64,000 nt of DNA from UBA5069 sp964560495 (GTDB lineage Bacteria; Chloroflexota; Anaerolineae; Caldilineales; Caldilineaceae), in NCBI GenBank assembly GCA_964560495.1, contig CAZLMM010000017.1:19682-83681 (forward strand). The letters are read 5' to 3'. A program made the position numbers and the translations under genes. The stretch's first letter is position 1. Each line of letters starts with the position of its first letter. The notes under the pieces are model-generated. The model made no database searches. It was not told the DNA's origin and was given only the letters and a program-made list of their open reading frames with translations. Below, piece after piece: positions 17,211-26,532 of this stretch.

Positions 17211-18101
17211 TCACTTCAGCGGCGCAATCGTCACTTTGCGCCTTTCGTCCTCTCCGATGCTTTCGGTGACAACCCGTTGGTCATCACGCAGCGCCAGGTG
17301 GATGATGCGCCGCTCGTTGGGCGGCATCGGCTCCAGAGAAAATGCTCGCCCTGTGCTGGCCACCTGATCAGCCATGCGATGGGCCAGCTGCGTCAGGTGC
17401 TCGACTCTTTTTGCGCGGAACCCATCCACATCAACCACAATGTTGAGCCAGCGATGCACTTTTTGATTGACCATCAAGCGCAACAGGTACTGGATATTCT
17501 CCAGCGTGTCGCCCCGGCGCCCGATCAAAGGGCTCAGGTTCTGACCATGCAGGTTGAGGAGAAGATGACGATCGCTGGTGATGGCATCGGCGGTGCGCCA
17601 TTCGGAACGCACTGTGGCGGAGAAGCCCATGAGCCGCACCATCGTCTGCAGCAATTCTGTCGAAAGGAGCGCCAACTCCTCGTCGCTCACACGCGCTGCC
17701 GTTGCGTCGGCTGGCGCGACCTCTTTCATGATCTCATCATCCGCCGCTGCTTCCGCGGCCTCGACGATAGGGAGTTCCGTTTGGAGATCTGCAGGCGTTT
17801 CGTACACCGGTTCTTGCACATCAACGGATGGGACGGTCTGGGGTGGCGGCGCAGGTGGATTGACTGGCGACGTTGGCGCGGGCGGCGCACTCTCCGATGC
17901 GCTCACCGGAACAGGCTTCGGCGCAATGCGCACAACAGCAGGCTCGCTGCCCAAACCGAATAGCCCACGACTGCCCTTCGTCACCACCTCGATCATTGCC
18001 GCGTCGGCGCGCAACCCCAGGCGGCGCAGCCCTTCAGCTGTCGCGTCGTCTACAGTTTTGCCTTGAAATTCTTGCCATTGCGGAATGGTGGATAGACTCA
18101 T
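17211..18101 (-). CDS. jag: Jag/KhpB RNA-binding protein
   Basis: SpoIIIJ-associated RNA-binding protein. The order is a Jag_N domain (FQGKTVDDATAEGLRRLG and GSRGLFGLGSEPAVVRI, about 10-60), a Pro/Ala-rich linker (about 65-125), a KH domain (LLNLHGQNLSPLIGRRGDT, about 170-240) and R3H with the PNERRIIHLAL helix to the C-terminus. 296 residues. It overlaps yidC by 4 nt, the standard arrangement, and is thought to act in post-transcriptional control linked to cell envelope functions. Confidence 0.93.
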   Translation of the reverse strand: MSLSTIPQWQEFQGKTVDDATAEGLRRLGLRADAAMIEVVTKGSRGLFGLGSEPAVVRIAPKPVPVSASESAPPAPTSPVNPPAPPPQTVPSVDVQEPVYETPADLQTELPIVEAAEAAADDEIMKEVAPADATAARVSDEELALLSTELLQTMVRLMGFSATVRSEWRTADAITSDRHLLLNLHGQNLSPLIGRRGDTLENIQYLLRLMVNQKVHRWLNIVVDVDGFRAKRVEHLTQLAHRMADQVASTGRAFSLEPMPPNERRIIHLALRDDQRVVTESIGEDERRKVTIAPLK

Positions 18102-19099
18102 CCTTTCCCCCCCTTGCGTTTTGCGGAGGCCGGCTGTTTGGCCGACCCTGCTTTAGGTGTAGGACCCTCCGCCTTGACCGGCGCTGCGCTCGGTTTTGCG
18201 GGAAGGGCAGCCGCAGTGCTTGCATTTTCGCTCACTGCTACGGCAGCCGGCGCTGGAGTGGAACTATAGCGCATCATGCCCCACTGTTGCAGCATCTGCA
18301 AAAGGTTGCTGGTCACCCAATAGAGAGTGAGGCCAGCCGGCACTGTCAACGTGAAGAAGCCGAACATGAATGTCATCATCAACGTGATCTGCTGCGTCAT
18401 CTTGCCCTGCTGGTCGTTGCCGGTTGGCATGGGGGTCATCCATTTTTGCATGGCAAACTGGGAGATCATCAGCAAAATCGGCAGGATGAGATAGGCGATC
18501 AGCGTATAGTAGTCGCCCGCGCGGAAAGCGTCGGTGATCCAGCTCAGGCCAATCTCGGTGGTGGGAAAGGCAAGGTCAGGAATCCAAAAGAAACTGGCAT
18601 TGCGCAGATATGGGCCGATAGCGACCAACGCGGCATAGAGGCCAAAGAGGATGGGCATCTGAATCAATAGAGGCAGACAGCCGCTGAGCGGGTTGACGCC
18701 GGCTTCCTGATAGAGCTTCATCTGTTCCTGAGCGATGCGGTTGCGGTCATTGCCGTATTTCTTCTGAAGCTCTTGAATCTTTGGCTGAAGTTCTCGCTGC
18801 GCCTGCATCCCGCGGATTTGTGAAATCGTCAGGGGCAGGGTCACCAATTTCACGATCAGGGTGAACAGGATGATGGCGAAGCCCCAACTATAGGGGACTC
18901 CCCAACTGACCAGGAGGAGATCAAGCCAGATGAGAGCTTTGGCCAAAGGCCAGACCACAAACGTCTGCCAGAACCCTTCTGGTTGGACAGCATTGATGTC
19001 TTGCACGCCGCCCGCTGGCGCGCCGCATCCGCTCAAGATCAGCATAGCGAGTAAGATCAGGCCGATCAGAAGCCAGTGCTTCCGTTTCACATAGTTCAC
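18098..19099 (-). CDS. yidC: membrane protein insertase YidC (Oxa1 type)
   Basis: Inserts and folds inner-membrane proteins. 333 residues with a lipoprotein-type signal (LSGC lipobox), no large periplasmic domain, and the Oxa1 core: PYSWGFAIILFTLIVKLVTLPLT, then the cytoplasmic hairpin LQPKIQELQKKYGNDRNRIAQEQMKLY, then PLSGCLPLLIQMPILFGLY. A basic Ala/Pro/Lys tail follows. The short form resembles Gram-positive SpoIIIJ. Confidence 0.95.
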   Translation of the reverse strand: MNYVKRKHWLLIGLILLAMLILSGCGAPAGGVQDINAVQPEGFWQTFVVWPLAKALIWLDLLLVSWGVPYSWGFAIILFTLIVKLVTLPLTISQIRGMQAQRELQPKIQELQKKYGNDRNRIAQEQMKLYQEAGVNPLSGCLPLLIQMPILFGLYAALVAIGPYLRNASFFWIPDLAFPTTEIGLSWITDAFRAGDYYTLIAYLILPILLMISQFAMQKWMTPMPTGNDQQGKMTQQITLMMTFMFGFFTLTVPAGLTLYWVTSNLLQMLQQWGMMRYSSTPAPAAVAVSENASTAAALPAKPSAAPVKAEGPTPKAGSAKQPASAKRKGGKG

Positions 19100-19246
19100 T
19101 TATTTCGTCTCCTTAGGCCAGAACATCGAGAGTTCGAGCGAATGATCGACTGCGAGCCAATCTGTGCAGTGGCTTACGCTTCATGGCGCAAGGTGAAACG
19201 CACATCATACGTCGTAGCCTTGCGGACATGGGCGACCACAGCGCGT

Positions 19247-19456
19247 TCACGGCACTGGGTCGAAGCCGCCTTTCGACCACGGCTGGCAACGTGCGATGCG
19301 ACGGATTCCCATCCAGCCCCCCTTGACCACACCATATCGTTCAATTGCTTCATAGGTGTATTGGGAACAAGTGGGGTAGAAACGGCAGTTGCTGCCCAGC
19401 ATGGGCGAAATGAAGCGCTTATAGAACCGAATGAGCCAAAGAACGATCGTCGTCAT
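19247..19456 (-). CDS. yidD: membrane protein insertion efficiency factor YidD
   Basis: 69 residues with an amphipathic N-terminus (MTTIVLWLIRFYKRFISP) and the family motif CRFYPTCSQYTYEAIERYG followed by GGWMGIRRIARCQPW. ATG 19456 is where homology begins; the frame extends to 19510 and would overlap rnpA. It lies between rnpA and yidC as in most bacteria. 147 nt without features separate it from yidC. Confidence 0.93.
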   Translation of the reverse strand: MTTIVLWLIRFYKRFISPMLGSNCRFYPTCSQYTYEAIERYGVVKGGWMGIRRIARCQPWSKGGFDPVP

Positions 19457-19506
19457 TGTTCCATATTCTACATGCACCAGGCAACCCGAAGAAAAAGTCA
19501 GACGAT

Positions 19507-19938
19507 TCAAATCGAATCCAATGCAGATCTCTCCAGCATCTCTGGCAGTGTGGGTTTTGCAGATGGCTTCTGGTCATCCACCGTCGTCTGCACCTCATGC
19601 CCGCCTACAAACAAGCGCGCTCGCCCAAGCAGGCGAGCGCAGATTGCATCCAACTCTTGATAACTTGCTTTGGCGCTGGGCGTGCGCGCGATCAACACCA
19701 GATCCCAACCGTTGCGGAGTTGCGCCATACGCAGACGCATGATCTCTCGCAGACGACGCTTAATGCGATTGCGCTCCACTGCGCCACCCAGCCGCGAACT
19801 CACCGAAAAGCCAAATCGACTGTAGGGCAGGTCATTTGGCAGCACATTCAGGATCAGCGCATCGCTGCTATACGATCGTCCTTTTTTGCGGATTTCCTGA
19901 AAACGCTCATTTTTGCGCAGCCGGTAACGCTTTTTCAC
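19507..19938 (-). CDS. rnpA: ribonuclease P protein component
   Basis: Protein cofactor of RNase P for tRNA 5' maturation. Begins RLRKNERFQEIRKKGRSY. It has the RNR signature AVERNRIKRRLREIMR and a C-terminal tail of about 20 extra residues. Translation starts at GTG 19938, since the ATG two bases upstream runs straight into a stop. It is 8 nt after rpmH. Confidence 0.94.
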   Translation of the reverse strand: MKKRYRLRKNERFQEIRKKGRSYSSDALILNVLPNDLPYSRFGFSVSSRLGGAVERNRIKRRLREIMRLRMAQLRNGWDLVLIARTPSAKASYQELDAICARLLGRARLFVGGHEVQTTVDDQKPSAKPTLPEMLERSALDSI

Positions 19939-19946
19939 ATGTTGCG

Positions 19947-20111
19947 CTAGACGATTTTGCGCGTTGTCAACCGTACGCTGAGGCGCGCGCGACCTACGCG
20001 GCGACGGCGGCTCAGTACATTCCGCCCACCTGGGGTGCTCATTCGAGCGCGGAAGCCGTGCGTCTTGAGGCGTTTGCGCACTTTGGGTTGCCAGGTTCGT
20101 TTCGTTGCCAT
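19947..20111 (-). CDS. rpmH: 50S ribosomal protein L34
   Basis: 54 residues starting MATKRTWQPKVRKRLKTHGF, with RMSTPGGRNVLSRRRRVGR as in all L34 proteins. It is slightly longer than the usual 44-47 residues because of the LSVRLTTRKIV tail. First gene of the rpmH-rnpA-yidD-yidC-jag operon. Confidence 0.95.
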   Translation of the reverse strand: MATKRTWQPKVRKRLKTHGFRARMSTPGGRNVLSRRRRVGRARLSVRLTTRKIV

Positions 20112-20180
20112 TTCATCCTCCTGTTCGATCTATCTTGAGCGCCCATTGTCATCTTGGGCAGAATGAATTCACAAACAGAC

Positions 20181-20210
20181 ATTATAGTTGTCTAGCGCAT
20201 GGCGTGTCAA
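20181..20210 (-). promoter_or_regulatory. consensus promoter of the rpmH operon
   Basis: On the minus strand TTGACA (20205-20210), an 18-bp spacer and TATAAT (20181-20186), both perfect consensus, giving a leader of about 60 nt. The rest of the 300-bp gap to the divergent gene is AT-rich; no DnaA-box cluster was seen. Confidence 0.88.
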
Positions 20211-20413
20211 AACCAGCCCGCAGCCAACCATCCACAAGAAGGTTGATTCACACACAGCAAAGACAATGAATGAATTCCAATCAACGCGATTGGCAAGCAG
20301 ATCAACCAATGGTAGTATGATATGACTGATGGATAGAGCGCGTGCAGGTCACGGTGGGTGTCTGCGCATGACAACCGGATTGTCACCCAGGCCACTGTAT
20401 GCGTGGAGGAGTA

Positions 20414-21769
20414 ATGACGCCGCCAACCGGGCAACCATCCGCTGATTCCAACTCGCCGCCAGATTCCTACCTCGTGCAATCGGTTGACGCTCGATCAATG
20501 ACTGTCGATGTCCATGTCGAAGAAAGCCCAGAAGTCCTGCGCTGGCGCGCCGAACTCCTGCTCGATGAGATGATGCTCGGAGCAGTGGATGCCTCAGCCG
20601 GAGAGCCGCGCATCGCTTTCGCGTCCCGCGCCAGCTCTCTTGGAAGCAGCCCGCAACCGGGCGACGCGCCCTCTTCCGTGGCGTTCCAGGCTCACGAAAA
20701 CACGACGCCCGTCTCATCGTCTGCGGGACGAGTTGCAACTGCCACAAATGCACCCTCACCAAGCCACTCTTTCCCGGTTGCAGGCGATGGCGGCAACGTC
20801 GGCCCCTTGCCCCAGGCAAATCGGGCGCAGAATGTTGTCGTTGCCGTCGAACAGCGCTATGTACGCTACGCAAATAACCAGGCGCAGCCAAACAATCTGA
20901 CCCCGAGCGCCAATGGCGGCAACGGCGCAGCAAACTCATCAAATGGATCCAATGAGTACGACGCTCCGTCCCTCGGCCCTGTGCGCCGCAGTGCAGCCGC
21001 GACCCTGGCAGCTGGTCAAAGCGCGGGCGTCGGCGCCATGTCCGTCGTCAATCGCAACGCCAAGTACACCAATCTCCTGCCCCGCAGTTCAACCTGGGAT
21101 GCCCGTGAGATGCAGCGCGAGATCGTCGCTCTGCACGAAGAGATCGACCGGTTGCTTCCTGCCAGCCACGAGACCAACCAGCGCACCCATCATCTGCTCG
21201 ACAAAGCCAACGGCATCCTTGCCAGCGATCCCTTGCGCTCTGCCGAGGTCGACTACTATCTTGCCCAGGTGCGCGCCATCGTTCAACGGGTCAGCCAAAA
21301 CGTGGAGTGGTCCGCCCTCTATCGTCAGCGATTGACCCTCTATCTCGCAGCTTGGGTTGCTCTCTCCCTGGTCATGATCGCGGGGTGTTTCCTGTACGGC
21401 GATCAGATCGCCGCAACGCTGAGCCGTTGGTTTGGTTGGGGGGAAGGAAACCCGTCCGAAGCGCACATTGGCTTCCTGCTGACCGCAGCCTGCGCCGGCG
21501 GCCTGGGCGCTTCTGTGGGCGCATTGCTCACCATGCGGCGCTCGTCCCAACGCAAATATGGATTCATCGACCGCAAGTATAGCCTGCGCAGCCTGGTCTT
21601 GCCCATCATGGGCATAGTCGTTGGTCTGGCGCTCTATCTCGCCTTTGGCCTGGTCTATTGGGCGCTCGGCCTGGTGCCCGACCAGTCCATGTGGCTACCC
21701 CTGGCGCCTGCCTTGCTTGCCTTTGCCTTTGGTCTTTTCCAAGAGTCGATTTACGGCACGCGTGAGTAG
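20414..21769 (+). CDS. uncharacterised four-helix membrane protein with long disordered N-terminus
   Basis: About 450 residues. Residues 1-230 are a low-complexity Ser/Ala/Asn/Pro segment. Next is a helical, possibly coiled-coil stretch (REMQREIVALHEEIDRLLPASH and AEVDYYLAQVRAIVQRV). Four TM helices follow: LYLAAWVALSLVMIAGCFLY, the glycine-rich FLLTAACAGGLGASVGALLT, LVLPIMGIVVGLALYLAFGLVYW and LPLAPALLAFAFGLF. No family recognised. ATG 20414 follows GGAGG at a short distance; ATG 20399 is possible. priA begins 21 nt downstream, so they may be co-transcribed. Confidence 0.7.
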   Translation: MTPPTGQPSADSNSPPDSYLVQSVDARSMTVDVHVEESPEVLRWRAELLLDEMMLGAVDASAGEPRIAFASRASSLGSSPQPGDAPSSVAFQAHENTTPVSSSAGRVATATNAPSPSHSFPVAGDGGNVGPLPQANRAQNVVVAVEQRYVRYANNQAQPNNLTPSANGGNGAANSSNGSNEYDAPSLGPVRRSAAATLAAGQSAGVGAMSVVNRNAKYTNLLPRSSTWDAREMQREIVALHEEIDRLLPASHETNQRTHHLLDKANGILASDPLRSAEVDYYLAQVRAIVQRVSQNVEWSALYRQRLTLYLAAWVALSLVMIAGCFLYGDQIAATLSRWFGWGEGNPSEAHIGFLLTAACAGGLGASVGALLTMRRSSQRKYGFIDRKYSLRSLVLPIMGIVVGLALYLAFGLVYWALGLVPDQSMWLPLAPALLAFAFGLFQESIYGTRE

Positions 21770-21790
21770 GTCGTCTCTCCATTCACCCAC

Positions 21791-24370
21791 ATGAAATTCG
21801 TCGAGGTTGTCGTCAATGTTCCCCTACGACGCACGTTCAGCCCATCTCACCAGACTCTGCCGCCAGGCGATCCGTTGGTCGACCAAAGCGCAGATGACGA
21901 CGCAGGCTTGCAGACCTATCACTATCACTTGCCGCCCGAACTGGAAATGAGCATTGCACCCGGCCATCTCGTCTGGGCGCCCTTTGGTCGGCAACAAGTG
22001 CAAGGCATTGTCATGCGCCGGGTTGAGCGCGCGCCTGTGCCCACGAAACCCATCACCCGCCTGGCGCGCCCCGATCCAGTTCTCACGCCTGCCCAAATCG
22101 AGTTGGCCGCGTGGATTGCTGGCTATTATGCCGCGGCCTTTCCCCAGGTGATCAAGCTCTTTCTGCCGCCAGGGTTGTTGCAACGAGATGAAGAGAAGCA
22201 AGGAGTCCGGGCGCGCCGCGAAGTGCAGGTCTCCCTCGTTATGGCGACGCAGGAAGCCGCCGCCGCCGTCCATTCCCTGCGTCGTGAAAACCCGGCAACG
22301 CGTCTCCTCACCTGGCTGCTTGCGCACCCTGGCGAACGCCCTCGCGTGACCGAGCTCGTCAAAGCATGTCGGCTGTCGTCGCCCAAGACGATTCACGTCC
22401 TCGTGGACGCAGGGGCGCTTCACCTGGAGGATGATCTGGTCCTGCCGGCTGTCTCACAAGACGCCCTTGAACAGGAGCTTACGCGTCAGGCCGGCGTTGC
22501 GCGCCTGGAGGCCATTGTGCTGGCGTTGCAAGAGGCCGGGGAGCCGCTCTGGAAGAGCGACCTCAACGCACGTGCGCCGTGCGATTTGGCGACGCTGCGC
22601 ACACTACAGCAGGCCGGCGTTGTGACCCTCACAGAGCAGGTTCGTTTTCGCGACCCCCTGTTGGGGCGCGCATATCCACCCACGACGCCGCTGCCCTTGA
22701 CGCCGCAGCAGGATGCCGTCTGGCGCGCGCTCATGGAGCGCGCCTTTGTGGAAGAGGGAATCGAACCCAGATTTACCTCCTTTCTGCTTCATGGCGTTAC
22801 AGGCAGCGGCAAGACAGAGATTTATCTGCGCGCCATCGCCGAAACCCTGGCCCACGGCCGCCAGGCCATCGTTCTCGTTCCGGAAATCGCACTGACGCCC
22901 CAAACCATTGCCCGTTTCGCCGGTCGCTTTCCCAACCGGGTGACTGTCATCCATTCCGAGCTAAGCAAGGGCGAACGCTACGACGTGTGGCGCGCCCTGC
23001 GCGCTGGCCAATTCGACGTGGTGGTGGGGCCGCGCAGCGCGCTCTTTGCACCGCTGCAAAAGTTGGGGCTGATCGTCGTCGACGAAGAACACGAAAACTC
23101 CTATAAGCAAGATTCCGAAGAGTGGGGCAACTTCACCGTCTTTTATGACGCCCGCACCGTGGCGCAGCGGCTTGCCCAGCTCACCAATAGTGTCCTCATC
23201 TCTGGCAGCGCCACACCGCGCCTGGAAAGCTACGCTGCGGCCATGCGGGGCGAGTGTATGCTGTTGGAGATGCCTCGCCGCGTCATGGGGCATCGTGAAG
23301 CGGCGAAAGAGGAGGACAATCGCGATGTCTACGCCGAGCTGCCGCCCGTAGAAATTGTTGACATGCGCCAGGAGCTGCGCGCCGGCAACCGCAGCATCTT
23401 CAGTCGCAGCCTGGCGGCGCACCTCCAAGCAGGTCTCGACGCCGGCGAACAGTCGATTCTCTTTCTCAACCGCCGCGGCGCCAACACTTTTATCCTTTGT
23501 CGCGACTGCGGCTATGTGGAAGAATGTCCACGTTGTGGAGTTCCACTGGTCTATCACGAACGCGAGGGGCGTCTCGTCTGTCATCATTGCGACCGCCTCT
23601 ATCCCCTGCCCACCGTTTGTCCGAAATGCAAGAGCAAGCGCATCAAGTATTTTGGCAGCGGCACCGAACAGATCGAGACGTTGGTGCGCGAGATTGCGCC
23701 CCGGGCCCGTTTGCTGCGTTGGGACGCCGACACCACCGGTCGCAAGGGCAGCCACGAGGCGATCATGCACCAATTTGCCCGCCACGAAGCCGACATCCTC
23801 ATAGGCACGCAGATGATCGCCAAAGGGCTGGATCTGCCCCTGGTGACGCTGGTGGGGGTGATCTCGGCGGATGTGGGGCTGCATCTACCAGATTTCCGCA
23901 GCAGCGAGCGCACGTTTCAACTGCTGACGCAGGTGGCCGGTCGCGCCGGGCGCAGCGAACGGGGTGGGCGCGTGGTCATCCAGACCTACACGCCGCAACA
24001 CTACGCCATCCAGGCCGCGGCCCAGCACGACTACACAGCCTTCTACCGCCGCGAGATCGCCTTTCGCCAGGAGCAAGGCTATCCGCCAGCGCGACGCATG
24101 GCGCGGCTTGTCTATTGGGATAAGAAGCCAGAGAAGGCGAAAGAGACCGCCCAGACCATGGCGCGACGTCTGCACCGGGTTCTTGAAGAAATGGGCGTCG
24201 AGGGCAAAACCGTTGGCATTCTCGGCCCGACGCCAGCGTTCTTTGCCAAATATCGAGGTTACTATCGCTGGCAGCTTCTGTTACGCGCGCCCGACCCCGC
24301 CGCAGTGCTACAAAAGATCGATATCCCCTTGGGCTGGCGCGTCGACATCGACCCGGTGACTGTATTGTAG
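21791..24370 (+). CDS. priA: primosomal helicase PriA
   Basis: Superfamily-2 3'-5' helicase that restarts collapsed replication forks. 859 residues. N-terminal 3'-DNA-binding domain, winged helix, Walker A GVTGSGKTEIYLRAI (about 335-342), Walker B DEEH near 430, and the zinc-binding insertion with eight Cys (CRDCGYVEECPRCG and CHHCDRLYP...CPKCKS). Helicase motifs DILIGTQMIAKGLDLP and QVAGRAGR follow. Complete and of normal length. It shares a transcript direction with its neighbours. Confidence 0.95.
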   Translation: MKFVEVVVNVPLRRTFSPSHQTLPPGDPLVDQSADDDAGLQTYHYHLPPELEMSIAPGHLVWAPFGRQQVQGIVMRRVERAPVPTKPITRLARPDPVLTPAQIELAAWIAGYYAAAFPQVIKLFLPPGLLQRDEEKQGVRARREVQVSLVMATQEAAAAVHSLRRENPATRLLTWLLAHPGERPRVTELVKACRLSSPKTIHVLVDAGALHLEDDLVLPAVSQDALEQELTRQAGVARLEAIVLALQEAGEPLWKSDLNARAPCDLATLRTLQQAGVVTLTEQVRFRDPLLGRAYPPTTPLPLTPQQDAVWRALMERAFVEEGIEPRFTSFLLHGVTGSGKTEIYLRAIAETLAHGRQAIVLVPEIALTPQTIARFAGRFPNRVTVIHSELSKGERYDVWRALRAGQFDVVVGPRSALFAPLQKLGLIVVDEEHENSYKQDSEEWGNFTVFYDARTVAQRLAQLTNSVLISGSATPRLESYAAAMRGECMLLEMPRRVMGHREAAKEEDNRDVYAELPPVEIVDMRQELRAGNRSIFSRSLAAHLQAGLDAGEQSILFLNRRGANTFILCRDCGYVEECPRCGVPLVYHEREGRLVCHHCDRLYPLPTVCPKCKSKRIKYFGSGTEQIETLVREIAPRARLLRWDADTTGRKGSHEAIMHQFARHEADILIGTQMIAKGLDLPLVTLVGVISADVGLHLPDFRSSERTFQLLTQVAGRAGRSERGGRVVIQTYTPQHYAIQAAAQHDYTAFYRREIAFRQEQGYPPARRMARLVYWDKKPEKAKETAQTMARRLHRVLEEMGVEGKTVGILGPTPAFFAKYRGYYRWQLLLRAPDPAAVLQKIDIPLGWRVDIDPVTVL

Positions 24371-24375
24371 AGAAG

Positions 24376-24474
24376 GTTCGATGGAGAATGACCCGTAGCG
24401 ACAGGGAGTAGGAGATAGGAAGTAGGAGACTTGAGATTGGAGATTGGTGTAGAGAGTTCGATGGAGAACAACCC
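24376..24474 (+). repeat. 80-bp offset duplication of a start-codon context with GGAGA-rich spacer
   Basis: GTTCGATGGAGAAtgACCC (24376-24394) recurs as GTTCGATGGAGAACAACCC (24456-24474), the second containing the start of the next gene. Between them lie purine-rich near-repeats of TAGGAGA and GAGATTGG. Confidence 0.75.
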
Positions 24475-25135
24475 ACAGCAACCAACGCCGGCGCAGCCTG
24501 ACGATTCCACTCGCTGGTTGACGCTCAAGGAGGCCAGCGATTTCCTGGGCATTCATTTCACCACTCTGCGCAGCTGGGCCGATTCGGGCGAGGTGCGCGT
24601 CTTTCGCACGCCGGGCGGCCATCGCCGTTTCAGCCTCGATGACCTGCGACGTTTTCTCGACGCGCGTTCGGCCCAGGTTTCCGCGCCCAATGTTGCGGTG
24701 GTGATGGACGCCGCGCTGGTGCGGGTGCGCACGGAACTCGACCGCTCGCCGCGCAACCAGACGCCCTGGCGCGAGGGGTTTCACGATGATTCAGATGACG
24801 TGCGCCGTCAGCGGGGACGCCAGCTTTTCGCCCTCGCCCTGGCCTATGTGCTCAAGCCCGGCCAGCGCGAGAGGATTGTGGACGATGGGCGGCAACTGGG
24901 ACGCGCTTACGGTCGTGAGGCTGCCCAGCACCGGGTGAGTCTGGCCGAGACGGGCCGCGCCGTGCAGTTCTTCCGCGGCCAGCTGCTCCTGGCCGTGCGC
25001 CATCAGGACGGCGCCGAATCCCTCGACGCCGACGATGTGCGCGTTCAGCGACTGATCGATCAGTTCCTGGACGAGGTGCTCTTTGCCGTGCTGGATGGGT
25101 ATGAGTCGGTGACGTCTGCCGTCATTTCTCCATGA
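24461..25135 (+). CDS. excisionase/BldC-like DNA-binding protein with helical C-terminal domain
   Basis: 224 residues. The N-terminal helix-turn-helix WLTLKEASDFLGIHFTTLRSWADSGEV plus wing RTPGGHRRFSLDDLRRFL is typical of excisionase/MerR-superfamily proteins. The C-terminal half (RQLFALALAYVLKPGQRERIVDDGRQLGRAYGREAA onward) is helical, similar in style to RsbR N-terminal sensor domains. The target is unknown. ATG 24461 is chosen over TTG 24431. The 325-nt span after priA plus this gene contains nothing else coding. Confidence 0.72.
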   Translation: MENNPQQPTPAQPDDSTRWLTLKEASDFLGIHFTTLRSWADSGEVRVFRTPGGHRRFSLDDLRRFLDARSAQVSAPNVAVVMDAALVRVRTELDRSPRNQTPWREGFHDDSDDVRRQRGRQLFALALAYVLKPGQRERIVDDGRQLGRAYGREAAQHRVSLAETGRAVQFFRGQLLLAVRHQDGAESLDADDVRVQRLIDQFLDEVLFAVLDGYESVTSAVISP

Positions 25136-25272
25136 TGGTCGTCAACCCGCGAATCTGATGAAAGATGTTCGTATCGGGTAGGACGGTGGTCATTAGGTCA
25201 CGCATTTGAGATTGTTCGTTCTTGCAACTTCAGAATAGCTTCAGCGGGACACAGCATCTACGTCTGCCATGT

Positions 25273-26277
25273 CTATGGCACTCGCCGTAGCCATCTGACA
25301 ATTGGCTCAACAAACCCTCGCCGCACGATGCATTGCAGATGTGGTCGGCCAGAGATTACATTTGCTAACAGTGGCGAGACGTATTCGTATACGAGGACCA
25401 ATAGGCGGCCGGTGGGATGTGTTGACAGTTTCTGATCCCGAAAACGGCGCAAGATGTCAATCTCCGGTGCGAGCGGCGTGCCATAGGCAGCGGTAGCGAT
25501 GAAGCATTTTTTGCTTGCTGATTTGAGGGAATCGCGACTTTCGCGCACGCTGTCTCGGAACCTTGAGTTGATGTAGTATGAGTCGGGAAAACTCAGCGCC
25601 TTGTCGAGATCGGTGACGCCGTCACGTATCATTGACTTGTCGTCACGCTGAAGTCCGACCATTCCTCTGCTCTTGCCGCGGACAGCATATAACTGCGCTA
25701 AGTCGTTTCCTGCCCAATCTGGTGATCTGAGTTGCTCGCGCTCGATCAAGGTGATTCCTTTATCGGCAGCGACAATTGCTCCAGCGAAATCCTCGCGTTC
25801 AAAGCATTCATCAGCGCGTCTCATATGCTGAGTCAGTTGCACGCGGTTTTCAGACGCATCTTCCGCCAGCATTTCCGCCATTTGTCGCAGCTTGCCGGTG
25901 CACTCTCGGATCGCTATCGCCTGCGCCACTTTAGAGCGGGCTGAGGATGACCTTCCATCAACCTGGTCCGAAAACGCCTGCAACACGTAGTAGAACGACA
26001 GAAGATATCCAGCATACCTGCGCCTGGCAGTATTCCAGGCAGCGTACGGCCCAAATTCTTTGTTGAGGCTCTTGACGCCATCGTCTCCGGCCTTGCGCAC
26101 ACGCACGAAATCACGCGATCCGATTGATTTCAGAGCATCGTCAACCAATACCATATGATACAGACCATCGACCAACTGCGCTTCTCCGTCACTATTGGCC
26201 ACCATCTCCGCCATCTTTTGCTTGACCTCGTCGATAGCGCCGCTGAGGATGTTTCTTTGCTCCTGCGGGGTGATCAT
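25273..26277 (-). CDS. CFI-box C-terminal domain protein
   Basis: 334 residues, mostly helical. The C-terminus carries CFIATAAYG (258-266) followed by LAPEIDILRRFRDQKL, RLLVLVYEYVSPLLANVI and a hydrophobic basic end, the hallmark of the CFI-box C-terminal module found on diverse proteins. Part of the middle (DECFEREDFAGAIVAADKGITLIERE) looks TPR-like. No signal peptide. The cellular role of the CFI box is not established; a sorting or anchoring function is conjecture. Its start overlaps the preceding small gene by 4 nt (ATGA), so the two are translationally coupled. Confidence 0.78.
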   Translation of the reverse strand: MITPQEQRNILSGAIDEVKQKMAEMVANSDGEAQLVDGLYHMVLVDDALKSIGSRDFVRVRKAGDDGVKSLNKEFGPYAAWNTARRRYAGYLLSFYYVLQAFSDQVDGRSSSARSKVAQAIAIRECTGKLRQMAEMLAEDASENRVQLTQHMRRADECFEREDFAGAIVAADKGITLIEREQLRSPDWAGNDLAQLYAVRGKSRGMVGLQRDDKSMIRDGVTDLDKALSFPDSYYINSRFRDSVRESRDSLKSASKKCFIATAAYGTPLAPEIDILRRFRDQKLSTHPTGRLLVLVYEYVSPLLANVISGRPHLQCIVRRGFVEPIVRWLRRVP

Positions 26278-26504
26278 GTTCGTGCCTCCATTAATCGTTC
26301 AACACTGGCGATCTCGCCCAGAGCGCCGATTGCCGCCTGCGTCAGGTCGCTGTTCTCGTCCTTCTCGATGAGGACACCAAGAGCGGGCGTCGCCTCGTTG
26401 GCGCGCCGGCTGCCAAGCTGATTGGCAGCGGCGATGCGCTGGCTCCACCAGCGCGTCGCCTGTTGCATGGTCTGGATTAGTTCTGCGGTCGATTTGTCTG
26501 GCAT
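26274..26504 (-). CDS. small HEAT-repeat-like protein
   Basis: 76 residues starting MPDKSTAELIQTMQQATRWW. It contains one or two HEAT/Armadillo-like helical pairs (ATPALGVLIEKDENSDLTQAAIGALGEIASVERL). ATG 26504 has GGAGGGC upstream; the much longer open frame has no such support. Coupled to the CFI-box gene. Probably an adaptor; function unknown. Confidence 0.72.
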   Translation of the reverse strand: MPDKSTAELIQTMQQATRWWSQRIAAANQLGSRRANEATPALGVLIEKDENSDLTQAAIGALGEIASVERLMEART

Positions 26505-26532
26505 GGATTCGCCCTCCAAAAGTGATATGGGG

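Noticed and set aside
20112..20413. oriC near rpmH
   Set aside because: The rpmH and parAB neighbourhood is typical of origins, but no dnaA gene and no cluster of TTATCCACA boxes is present; one weak CATCCACAAG only.
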